Positions 43,705-54,523 of a DNA stretch of 64,000 nt are shown piece by piece (within the stretch, counting starts at the first letter, position 1; each line of letters starts with the position of its first letter). The notes below the pieces were generated by a model. The model saw only the letters and a program-made list of their open reading frames with translations, was not told the DNA's origin and did not search any database. Origin of the DNA: Dactylonectria macrodidyma (taxonomy: Eukaryota > Ascomycota > Sordariomycetes > Hypocreales > Nectriaceae); contig JAGMUV010000005.1 in the NCBI GenBank assembly GCA_020744425.1, forward strand, positions 2,976,001 through 3,040,000, written 5' to 3'. The translations under genes were made by a program, and so were the position numbers.

Positions 43705-46443
43705 CTACTGTCGATACCGGGCCAGTTGCGCCATGATGTTTTGAACTTGGACTGCAGCATCTCCATTGACCCCGCCTCCACCGTTTGGTGCCTGCTGGAC
43801 AGGATAAGGGGCGCCATACGCGCCTTGAGGGACCGGCTGCGGAGCTACCGTATTGTTGCCAAGGCTTCCCAAAATCGCCTGTATCTCAGCCTGTGAGGGT
43901 CCTGCTACCGCGGTGTTCGGTCCATGGTGCGCAGTAGCGACGCCTTGAGCACCAGACTGGATCGACGACAGCAACTGTTGGAGCGTGGCGTTATCCATGC
44001 GGCCCATGAGACTGGCAATGTCCGTCGGGTTGGCTGGAACCGGAGGCCGCTGCGCATGGGCGTACGGATTGGGTGGCTGACCACCAGGAAAGCCGCCCAC
44101 CTGTTGCGGTTGCCCGCCGTATGGATTCGCGTAGCTCGCGGCACCATATGCTTGGGCATAGTTCGCGGTAGCACCTGATGCCTTGGCGCGCAGAATGACT
44201 TCTGCAGCTGTAGGAGGGTCGAGGTCGACGTACTGGTCAAATCGGACGTTGCTCATGCCCGCGGAGCGGTCGAATGCTTGTACCGGAATCCTGCCCAGGG
44301 TCTGCGCCCGGAGGTCGAGGTCTACCACGGCATGAACTCCCTCGGCGGCTTGGCGCTGGATGACGGCGTCCTTAGGAATTCGTGGATGAAGGTACATGAC
44401 CTCCGATTTCAGGCCCTTTGACTTGAATGTCTGCTCAACCCAGGTGACGAAATCTCGGTTGACATCGGGCTGAAGGATGATTTGGACGTCAGGAACATCC
44501 GCTCCGTACCGCCGGGGAAGCTCGAGTTCGCTCTCATGTCGAGATCGTCCGTAAGGGCTGGGACTTCTCCGTCGATATGACCCCTTATCATTTCGTTTGT
44601 GGCTGTTGGGGGATCGCGAGCGCCCTCTGCCGCGGCCACCATCGTGATACCCTCGGTCACGGCCGTAACCATCATCCCTTTCGTAATCGTTTCGACGAGG
44701 CGAATGGTTGCGCCCTGGCCGGTAGTCGTCTCGGTTCGGTTGATGAAAGCGGTCGTTTCGACGTCCACCTCCATCGCGACCGCTAGTATCACGACCGTTG
44801 CCACCATCGCGTCCGCTGCTTTCACGACCGTTACCGCCATCGCGACCGCGTGGGCGATCTGGACTTCGGTTTCTTTCCTTCTTGGATTTGTCTTGGACGC
44901 GAGAAACCTCGAGGTCTATATATTGTTAGGGTTCCCATTGGCAAGCGGGTGAAGTCGAAATGGCCCACTCACGAATTCTACGTCCTTTGATCTCGATGCC
45001 TTGCAAGTTTTCCATGGCACTGTGACCTTCGTCGACTGTGTGATATTGCACGAACCCGTAGGCGGATTTGAGGGAGATCTGAGCTAGTCTTCCGAACCGG
45101 TGGAACAAATCAAACACATCACGTTTCGATACCTTGTCGCTCGAAAGGTTGCCTGTAGAGAATATGTGAGCGCCATTTTTAGACGCACCAGACGCGGATC
45201 GTGTACCAATAAAGAGGCGAGAACCATCAGGAAACCGGTCCCATTTGGCTTCGGACATGTACTGTCGTTCATCTGCCATGAATTGATCCCATTGTCGCTG
45301 GTAATCGGCATCTTGAGGTTTATCAGTAGCAAACGCGGGAGATGATTGGGACGGATAGGGAGGGGCAGTTATGGAGGTGATGGCAACGGGGGCATTGAGA
45401 CCACTGGCGGCGACAGGCGGGAGGTTGCCTAGGACGTCTGGAGATGTTGCTGGCGCGCCAGCAACGACATAGGTGGAAGGCTGACCAGGAGTTGGCGGGA
45501 CGGCGACAGTGGCCGGAATACTTGAACTCGAGCCGGATGGGTGGTGCTGCGAGGTGTACGATGGGGATGCTGCTTGCGGCAATGGGGGCCTCGGGGGGAG
45601 GGAGGCAGACGCTGGGAGAGCAGAGGACGAAGCACTGGAGCTGGCGGGTAGCCCAGCCTTTGCGGTCAAGGCAGATGGATCATCGCTGGAGGTGGGCTCA
45701 GCGGGGGCAGTGATATCTGCCACGAGTCGCTGGATATCAGCCGGCGGGTTGGGAGACCCGGCGGAGTTGGAGGGCGCACTGGCCGTGGAGGGAGAAGTCA
45801 CCGACTGGAAGCCTGCCTGAAAGCCTGCTTGATCCGAGTTGGAAGGGCGCGAGATAGACGCAGTCGCCTCGTCGGGATTTGTTTCAGAAGCAGCAAGGGC
45901 TGATGCACCTGGCTGAGCTTGGTGGGCTGAGGCGGGCGATGAGTAATTATGAACGGCATGTAAGGTCTCTGATGGGCGGCTTGTCAAGTGCTCGGATAAA
46001 AGAGAAGCTGTGTTGGATTCTCGGGGCATTGATGATACATCTTCTGGTTGAACGGACCCGCCTTCTTCAACCTCCTCAGGACCAATTGGTGAATCAAACG
46101 TCTTTGCGTAATCGTCATTGCTGTCGGGCAATTCCTCTTGCGGCGGGGCTTGCTGGGGCTGAGAGGAGGCTTCTTGCTCAATCTCAATTTCGCCGTAGGG
46201 GTCGTTGAGGCTGTCGTCATCTACTACATCGTCATCACCGGCGCCCAATATGGGATCGAGGTTTGGGTCGCTGCTAGCGGAGGCGTTGGTGGTGGCGGCG
46301 GCAACGGCAGCAACCATGGCGTCGATGCTGTCGACGGTGTCCTGCAGTGCAGGCACCACCTGGGATGCAGCCGAATGGACGGGCGAGGGGCTGACGGGGG
46401 AGAGATTGGCAGTGGCCTGCAGCTCTGCTTCGTCTTGATTCAT
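43705..46443 (-). CDS. Nab3-like RRM RNA-binding protein
   Basis: Probable nuclear RNA-binding protein resembling Nab3 of the Nrd1-Nab3-Sen1 transcription-termination pathway, with hnRNP C/RALY-like RRMs as the wider family. Exons 46443-45207, 45152-44973 and 44915-43705 give 875 residues. The ATG at 46443 (MNQDEAELQ) was preferred to the in-frame ATG at 46584, which would add a leader of no evident function. A Ser/Pro/Ala-rich and acidic N-terminal region (~1-400) leads to one RRM (~405-480) with RNP2 LFIGNL and RNP1 YGFVQY. GRDGGNGR repeats and an RS/RG-rich stretch follow. Next is a folded block starting DVQIILQPDVNRDFVTWVEQ, reminiscent of an anticodon-binding fold, then a Gly/Pro/Gln-rich tail. 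Acidic N-terminus, single RRM and low-complexity tail match the Nab3 layout. Confidence 0.82.
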
Positions 46444-47501
46444 AGAAGTTTTTTGGAATTTTTTTTTTGAAGGGTTGCTTTGGTAGCTTGGGCAGCTTGG
46501 GCGCAATATGCGGGAAGTGGGTGGGATGTGGGATGTGGGACGTGTCCCAATGAGAGCCGCAATCGCAAAAGGGACGCCAGTCAAGGGTTGCAGTCTAATG
46601 GAGACGGAGAATTGGGGCTCGTCTTTGTCAATGGAGGTGGATTGGTGGATGCGTTGGCGGTGATCAACCTGGTGTCAGAAACGACCGAATGTGCTTGAGA
46701 GGAAACGGGGCTGCAGATAGAAAAACTAGGGCTGGAAGAACACAAGCCAGCAAGCAAGTCCCAGGCGGATGGGCGGTTGCTTTCTGCGACGTCGGAGATG
46801 GGCGAGTCGCACGAGGGAGGAAGTGGGCTGGTGACGCCCGTAGGTGGGACGGCGCGAGAGCACGAGACGAACGAGAGAGATAGAGGGGGATGGATAGGGA
46901 TGGAGTGAGCGAGACCGAGCAAGGGCAAGGAGAGATGCGCGAGGGAGTCGAGTGAGTAGGTCGGTGGGTACGTGATGAGAGCGTAGAGGTTAGAGATAGA
47001 GGGAAGAGGACGTAAACCGTTGCCAAGAAGCGTGTCAGTGGCGACGGAGAGGACAAGGTCAGTCGTGTCGATGTCGATGTTGAGGCCAGGATTTCAAGCA
47101 CTCGCGTAGCGAGAAGACAATGCGACGAGGAGGAAGAGAGAAGGCTGGGTAGTGTCTTTGGGTTAGGTAGGTCGGTAGGTTGGGATGAGGCTGACGGCTT
47201 GATCGGGTCCGCACAGAAAACCTGGCCTGGGTAACGCTAAGCGGCTTGTGGCAAGGCGGTCAACAGCTGTCCCACTGACTCCCACGGCAGTTTTACGCCC
47301 CAAAAGCCTCCAGTGGAGGGGCAGGCCGAGCTTCAGCGGCAAGCCACCTGCAAGCCATCGTTCGCCTGCCGTAGGTAGGCGCAACATCTGCCGTACTGAG
47401 TGCTGTCGCTAGCTGAGGTGGCCGCCAAGGTTCGAGCCTGAGCCTCACAACTTCTTTTGCTGTTTGATGAGAACAGCAACAGCAATACCCCGGATTGGAC
47501 C
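46444..47501. promoter_or_regulatory. Divergent promoter of the Nab3-like and GGQ-hydrolase genes
   Basis: About 1.06 kb between divergent starts. Next to the Nab3-like ATG is an A-run (T-run on plus) of a probable leader. No recognised motif or ORF can be supported. Confidence 0.5.
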
Positions 47502-48217
47502 ATGCTTTCACCGAGGATGACTAGAGTATTGAGGCTACAGAAGCCTCCCCTCATCTCATTCCCCACCGCGCACTTCTCCCCTGGATCCAAACTTTCCTTG
47601 AGATTCAAGCGATACCAAGCATTTGACGCCGAGCTCGACAAAGATGCCCTCGCCGAAGCGCGCTCATGGTATCAGTCCTTCAGCCCCGCGCAACTTCCAA
47701 AAGGAAACACCACATATGCTCGATCTAGCGGGCCAGGCGGTCAGCATGTGAACAAGTACGGCCCTCCTTGACCTCTGTGCGGAGCCTGCGCGCTCACATG
47801 CCAAGGACTGAGACTAAGGCAATTACCGTCTACCCCGTGCGGGAGCTGCTCTCCATGCTCCCGCAACACATGCATTCCAGCCTTCGAAAGTCCAAATACT
47901 ACACGGCGAACAGCGACTCTTTGACCTTTCAGGCGCAGACGTCTCGGTCCAGGGATGCCAATGCCGAGGACAACCGTAAGAAGCTTGTCGAGGAGGTGAC
48001 GCGGATCTACCACGAGGCCACCCCTGCTGAAACAAGCGAAGAAAAGAAGAAGAAGCACGAAGACATGTCAGTCCTTCCCAAACAAGAACCTTGACTGCCA
48101 ATGAGTAAACAGAAATCGCTGATTCTCGACAGACGAGACAAGTTTCATAACACCCGGGTGAGGCAAAAAAAGCTCAACAGTGCCAAGAAGCAGTCTCGCC
48201 GAGGCCCTTCGGACTGA
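47502..48217 (+). CDS. Mitochondrial-type GGQ peptidyl-tRNA hydrolase (ICT1 / Pth4-like)
   Basis: Class-I release-factor-domain protein without a codon-recognition domain, expected to hydrolyse peptidyl-tRNA on stalled mitochondrial ribosomes (human ICT1/mL62, yeast Pth4). Exons 47502-47755, 47806-48066 and 48133-48217 give 199 residues. The start MLSPRMTRVLRLQKPP is basic and fits a presequence; the Met six codons downstream is an alternative. The catalytic GGQ sits at ~79-81 in the family motif SSGPGGQHVNKT, whose last Lys-Thr is created by splicing at an AAG acceptor. After a helical region (NAEDNRKKLVEEVTRIY), the tail KFHNTRVRQKKLNSAKKQSRR is the basic ribosome-binding extension typical of the family. 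Confidence 0.93.
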
Positions 48218-50066
48218 ATGCGACGTTCGCACAGGGAAAGTCGCATACGGCGGCTGGGGATACACGGCTTGAGTCATGCGCCTCTCTGATTGAAGTTGCT
48301 GTTCTAATAACCTCTGCCGTCACGCAAGATGATTGGAGAAATGAATGACAGGTGTCACTGGTGAATACGCGGACTTGGTGTGGGATGATTGAAGCCCTAT
48401 AGGTCCAGATTGCATGTCGCCATTTGACCCAAAACCCCAGCCTTTCCTTCAAATACGACAAAGGCACTCCGACCGCGACGTGAAACATTGAAGCATCGCT
48501 CAAGTCAATGAATTTGTAGTGTTGCAATAGGTCCAGGTGTGTAGGACTCTGAAATTCTGCCTTGGCCTGAACTAACAAGGGCTGCGAATATGGTCTATAA
48601 TCTCTCCTGGCTTTGGCACTGTAGGGACGGGCAACTCAGGGAGAAAGCTTGCACGCACAGTGTATGGAACCTTTGTCCGGTACTTGAGTAATACGAAATT
48701 CAAGACGCACTCGGCTTGTTTGGCGCCACTATCCGATGTTTAAGACATGGACGGAACTCAAGCAGATATGTACTACCTCTGTAAGTAACAAGAAATCTCT
48801 GCGGATGTCATTATCTTCACCACTTAGCTGCCTATTAAAGGGAATTATCGTGGCGTGGGCTCATGAATTTGCGCCTTCGGGGTAGCTAGAAGAAGTTCGA
48901 CGCCTACAGGCTCCTCAGTTTCTCCTATCCACCAGTGCTTGGGGCTAACCACTTCTTCATCAGTCTTACAATGACATACATCCTATTTCTCACTGCCAGC
49001 TCGCTGAAATTCGTGTAGTGTGTATTCTGGTCTTATAGTCTCCGTGCCGAATTGTAGCTCTAGCTGCTCATTCGCTGGCTGCGACGGCGACGAGCAATTT
49101 ACAGGTTCCGTCGTGGACAACAGCATGACACTACGGTCATGGTCGACCGCCCAAATGTCATACTGAAGAGTATGTCGAAGCATGAATCGGATCGTCGCTT
49201 ATAAAACCGTATCAAATAGCCCATGACACGAAGACTTACATGTCAAGCGCAACACACCTGTGCCAGGTTCGTCGTCGCGCCTCTGTCTCACAAAATGTCA
49301 CCGAGACAAGACACTCAGTCAACGTTCAGGTTGAGGCTCGGGCCACACAACCACTGGCAAAATGCAAGATGCTAATAATATGAATCGAATATAGAATTCG
49401 ACTTGAGACTGGAAACACGCCTGACTCAGCATGAGGAAGAGGAGGCGACTTTCGAAACGGCTATGCAGTAACAACAAGACCAGAGGGGGACCGGTATGAC
49501 AAAGAATGACTCATTGTACCCAAGTATTGAGTTGATTGGCTTTCCAAGTTCTCCAGTCTGCCCGAATCCTGTTTGACCTATGCTGTTTCACCTATGGAGG
49601 CGGGCTGGCACGGTCGATGGGGCCAAGAAAGACGGCGTCTAGAATCGTTTATTTCGCTGCTAATAAACCGGGGAAGCTGACAGGAGAGGAAATATCGTTG
49701 AATAATCGTTACAGATACCTAATGATGTAACAATACACTATGAGAAGCTTCATGCTCAAGCTGCCAACACATTTTGCCCCACCACGCCCTGTCAAGCATG
49801 TCTGGATGCCATCACAGCGCCTCAATTCGCATTTTAAAGGATTGTGTCGACGAGGTACTTAATGAAGCTCGTTCCGCCGTAATAATTACTGAGTCATCGC
49901 CCTTCATCACCGTTTGTTTGTATACGAGTCCGGAACTCGCACCTTTTCTATTCTAATTTCTTCTTTGAGTCTGGAACTCTTCGTTTCTCTCTGTCCCTAG
50001 CCTCGCCACCACTCAAGTCCAATCTCTTTATAAAATCCGTCTATTCGCCAACTACTATCCGCCAAA
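48218..50066. other. 1.85-kb intergenic region
   Basis: AT-richer than the surrounding DNA and without supportable ORFs. It ends in a pyrimidine-rich stretch and a TATAAAA just ahead of the small secreted-protein gene. Confidence 0.5.
50029..50035 (+). promoter_or_regulatory. TATA box of the small secreted-protein gene
   Basis: A perfect TATAAAA lies only 32 nt before the ATG at 50067. With normal TATA-to-start spacing the leader would be a few nucleotides at most, so transcription may start unusually close to the ATG. Confidence 0.45.
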
Positions 50067-50447
50067 ATGAAGCTGATTCTTCTCATCGCCGCCTTTGCCG
50101 CTACCGGCCTCGCTGGCCCCGTCCTTCCTCGGCTGATTAACCAGGATCCCAACGCAACTCCCGAGGAGATTGAGCTGGCCAACGAGCACCTCAAGACTGG
50201 CGACCTCACACCGGCCGACATTCGGGTGCTCAACGGGCCTGGTGCGTTTGGCAGCGACGACGCGTGCGTTTGCAGCAACGGCGATCCTGCCGTCGTTGGC
50301 TCGTGTACGCAAGACGAGGGGTGCGAAGTTCGGCAGTTTCCTAACGGATCTGGGGTTGGAGTTGATAATCTCTGCACTTGCGTGAGTATTTAAAGCATAC
50401 TCGATTCATACCTTGATTCAATACCAACTATGACACAGCTTGCTTAG
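50067..50447 (+). CDS. Small secreted cysteine-rich protein (six Cys)
   Basis: No family recognised. Exon 1 (50067-50381) ends at a GTGAGT donor and exon 2 (50439-50447) supplies Leu-Ala-stop, giving 107 residues; without splicing the protein would be two residues longer, ending CTCVSI. MKLILLIAAFAATGLAG is a clear signal peptide. A Cys-free acidic region follows (~19-63, PEEIELANEHLKTGDLTPAD). The C-terminal domain has six Cys arranged CxC-x10-C-x5-C-x16-CxC (C67, C69, C80, C86, C103, C105). Two N-glycosylation sequons are present (NAT at 29, NGS at 93). Length, signal and even Cys count fit an apoplastic effector-like or surface peptide. It lies alone in a sparse stretch beside the calmodulin kinase. 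Confidence 0.75.
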
Positions 50448-51628
50448 AGGAAACTTGTGTTTGGGACTGTCCTTTCATGAAGTCACTTCTCGTTCTTTGA
50501 GGCTTACGTAAAATACCTTCTACTTGGCGAATTCGGTATTATGAAGCTCCTAGGTAGACTTGAATTGACAGGCTCAACGGAGATGGGAATAAAAAGTAAA
50601 CATACGCGCCCCGCAAGTCATTGTTAATGATACAATTTTTTACGAAATGTGATATGTTAAATCTGTAAGCCGTTTGTTTAAGGGAGCTTCGATTCTTTGA
50701 ATAATCTCCTTATCGCGTGAACTTGAAAGTTAGGTTGACTTGGTGGGAACGGATGAAGTTCTGCTGTGCATGAAGTGGCCGACTATCATCCTCAAGACTG
50801 GAAACCGATTCAACCATAATGTGATCAGCGAGGGTCTATGGGATCGGCTGAGTGAGAAACGATGTCGAGAATAAAATGCACAAAAATTTTGTGTAAGATG
50901 AAGATGTCGTGTTTTAGATCAGACGACCTGACGCCCAAGCTCCCTATCTCCCCCTATCGTAGCCATGACAGGTGGAATGGGATGAGACGACGATGGCACG
51001 TCCACTGTCCTTGGACAATATAAACGTCTTTTGCTTGTAATTTTGACAGCTAACAAATTGCAACTCAACCCGGAAAAGATCACCATCCCTCAACGGCGCA
51101 AAAAAACACAAGACCAAAACGCCTGTGGCGGCCAGACTATTGCACTCTCACTCGAGTCTAGAATACCTAGACTGCCTAGACGAGACTCTAGGTAGGCTCA
51201 CAAAGCTCACCCACTCCTCCGTCCTCACTGGTCTGACCCCACCTTTTCTAGTTCCGCCTTATGGATACTTGGTGTAGTCACTTTGTTACTGCATCAGCCC
51301 CCTCCCCCCCCCGTCTCGTCGACATCGCATCAGCCGTCCCGCAAGGCAAATCAGCAGCGACCTTGTTGCTGACAATCACGACTCCAGCTGAACCCCCCCC
51401 TCTTCTGCTGCTACATCTTCGCCGCAAGCCACCGCAGTCTCCTCGGCCTCTCCTCCTTTGTACACCATCTCTCTCGCGACGACGCCTCTGGCTTTTGCCC
51501 TCGCTCGCCTTCCCCCCCCGCCCACACGTTCATCCCACGCCTTTGCGGGGCATCTCACACCTCGCATTTCGCGTCCTAATATTCTCCAACAAGTCGCACA
51601 CTCGACCGCTAGATCAAAACGCCTCAAG
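50448..51628. other. Intergenic region and long leader of the calmodulin kinase
   Basis: About 1.2 kb. The first part is AT-rich. From about 51200 it becomes strongly pyrimidine-rich, with C-runs at about 51299-51320, consistent with a long 5' UTR. An overlapping ORF in another frame at 51261-51788 has no coding signature. Confidence 0.5.
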
Positions 51629-52974
51629 ATGGATTCTGCCCGTCAACAAGCGCAGCAGCCGCAAGTCCAACCTTGCAGGTACAAGGTCGGCAAGACTCTG
51701 GGAGCCGGCTCCTACTCCGTTGTCAAGGAATGCGTCCACATTGACACTGGCCGCTACTACGCTGCCAAGGTTATCAACAAACGCCTGATGGCCGGCCGAG
51801 AACACATGGTATGCCTCGTCGCTACGCTCTCATGCGTTATCTTACCTCTCTACCTCCACCCCTCTACACTATCAATATCGACCTCCTCCCTGGGTTAACA
51901 AGATGTGGCGCGAATCAGGTCCGAAATGAAATCGCCGTTCTCAAAAAAGTCTCCATGGGCCACCAGAACATCCTCACCCTCGTCGACTACTTCGAAACCA
52001 TGAACAACCTCTACCTTGTCACCGACCTTGCTCTCGGTGGCGAACTCTTCGATCGCATTTGCCGCAAGGGTTCCTACTATGAATCAGATGCCGCCGACCT
52101 CATCCGAGCCACTCTCTCTGCCGTCGCTTACCTCCACGACCACGGAATCGTCCACCGCGACCTGAAGCCCGAAAACCTCCTGTTCCGCACGCCCGAAGAT
52201 AACGCGGACCTGCTCATCGCCGATTTTGGTCTTTCGCGAATCATGGATGAGGAGCAGTTCCATGTTCTCACCACTACATGCGGCACGCCCGGCTACATGG
52301 CACCCGAGATCTTCAAGAAGTCGGGCCACGGCAAACCCGTTGACCTTTGGGCCCTCGGTGTCATCACCTACTTTCTCCTCTGTGGCTACACACCCTTTGA
52401 CCGCGATTCCGATTTTGAAGAGATGCAGGCCATTCTCAATGCCGACTACAGCTTTACCCCGGTCGAGTACTGGCGGGGTGTCTCTGACCACGCGAAGGAC
52501 TTCATCCGGAGATGTCTGACCATTGACTCTGCTAAGCGTATTACAGCCCACGAGGCTCTCCAGCACCCATTCGTTGCCGGTTACCTCAATGCCGAGGGAG
52601 AGGGCCAGAACCTCCTGCCCAACATCAAGAAGAACTTCAACGCCCGCAGGACACTGCATGCCGCCATCGACACTGTTCGCGCTATCAACAAACTACGCGA
52701 CGCCCAGGGTGGTATGATGAACGGCGCCCGCTCCAAGGAGCCTAACAGGGGAACCGCCGCAGCTGCTCGTGCGCCCCAGCCCGGTGTTCGGTCGGAGGAC
52801 AGTTCCATGCACACGAGCAAGGACAGTGGCTACGCAACACAGATCGAACCGGACGTCGTGATGGGCAACACTAGTATTCCCCCGGCGTTGCAGCCTGGCA
52901 ACAATAGCAACCGTGTTGTCGAAACGAGCAGAGGTCTCTGGACCGGCGGATCGCAGGTGTCACCAAGGAGGTAG
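51629..52974 (+). CDS. Calcium/calmodulin-dependent protein kinase (CaMK I type)
   Basis: Cytosolic Ser/Thr kinase activated by Ca2+/calmodulin, homologous to Aspergillus CmkA and yeast Cmk1/2. Exon 1 is 51629-51808 and exon 2 is 51919-52974, giving 411 residues. The kinase domain spans ~18-279: Gly loop LGAGSYS (24-30), ATP-binding K47, catalytic HRDLKPEN with D141, DFG at 162-164, and activation loop TTTCGTPGYMAPE with a Thr available for an upstream CaMKK. An autoinhibitory/calmodulin-binding helix follows at ~296-320 (IKKNFNARRTLHAAIDTVRA), basic-amphipathic as expected. The tail is Ser/Pro/Asn-rich. All catalytic residues are intact, so it should be active. Confidence 0.95.
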
Positions 52975-54523
52975 GAAGAAAAAGGGAGAGTGATACCTCG
53001 ACCAGTATCGTAGCAGAAGCGAATTACGAGCACCACGAGGACGGTGCTAGATGAATCACGCAGTAACGGGCATACGGCCGTCGACAGCGCATGCTGAGTT
53101 TTCGTTTTCGGGTTGGAAAAGAAGTGGCATGTTAGGTTCTACGGGCTACGACGTGGAGGATGCGAAGAAGCAGCCAGTCCAGTCCACAATGATTTATGAC
53201 GGGCGGGCAGGATGTTTGAGTAATTTGTCCTTTTCCTTTCCTCTCTTCCCCCCATTACGCAGAACTGGGGCACGGAGCTGGTCGACAGCCGCATGAGGGT
53301 TGGACGGATGGCAGGTCGCTTCCATGCCTAGGAACCATCCAAGTGAGGATATCAAGGTCCTCATTGGGTAGCTCCATCCCCGATACGTTTCCTTCCATCC
53401 CCAATTGTTCCTTGAGTGTTTTTTTTTACCCTTATTTTCATTATCGTAGTCTCGACAATTCTTGGAGTAGATACCAGCGACACCAGCCAAATATAGCGAG
53501 GCACTAGGCGTTCCAGATGAAGAGCATCGCATGCATCTCTCCCCCCCTTGACCGGCCATATCCTAGTCTAATTAGGTGGTGTTTCAGAGGTATTGGGGCT
53601 AATACGGTAATGCCTGTCGGCATATAGTGATGTGCGTACTTGTTTTAGGCATACACGCTGTGGATCTGGTGTGCTTGGGCTCCGAGCCTCGTTCCTCGAA
53701 ACACTGCACAAATGACAGGGCTGGAAGTCGAATTGCACAAAATCACCTTCTGGGTCGAATCGATAGCTGCGGTTGACAGCCCTGTGTTTGGCTCAGCTGT
53801 TGCTTAGTGTTTGAACATGTTCCGCTTGGGAGCATTCTACTTCTCATGGGGGTTCACTGGGTTGTCAACTTGATAATCCAGATGTGATGAGTAGGAAGGT
53901 AGGGCGCATTATCACAAATAGGGTGCAGGGTGTGTTGTTATTGTTATTTTGACAGACCATGGTGTCTGTTGTTCATCATCTCCTCTAACTCCTGTTGTCT
54001 AGCGAGTGGTATCTTTGGTGTTTCCATTTCCTTCTCTCCTGCAGTTTGCCTCCCCATGCCCAGCAAATACTGCTTCAAATCCAACTGGGAAGGCAGTGAG
54101 CCAATCCCGAGTTCATCCCCATCAAGAGGGCATGTGGTTCCCATTTTCCTTTTCCACACGGCCTCAGTAGCGAGTGTATTGGCGCATGATTCTCCACCTC
54201 ATGCGCAAATTAACCTCCGCTGCTTTGTATACATTACTCTATCAGATTCCGTTCATCCCCCAGAATTATGTGCATTATGGAGACATGCCGCATGATGTCC
54301 CCGTCCCATTATTACAGTTTCCGTCCGTCTGACGGCCCGGCGCCAGAATCCAATTTCTGTCGTAAAACACCGAGTTGCGCCTGATCGCTGTGCCGATGAA
54401 TGCCAAAGATGTTTTGAAAAGAGAAAAAAAAAATATGTAACGTCGAAGATTAGTTGGATGTTAAGGTGTGTCGAATAGGTCAAACGCCCGATACCCATTG
54501 TGAATGATTCTGGATCGAGTCGA
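52975..54523. other. 1.5-kb convergent intergenic region
   Basis: Between the kinase stop and the Aur1 stop. It has short T-runs and no supportable gene. Confidence 0.5.

Noticed and set aside
44409..44840. 143-codon ORF overlapping the Nab3-like gene
   Set aside because: Wrong frame of the same strand; the RS/RG-rich frame is continuous with the RRM and the C-terminal block.
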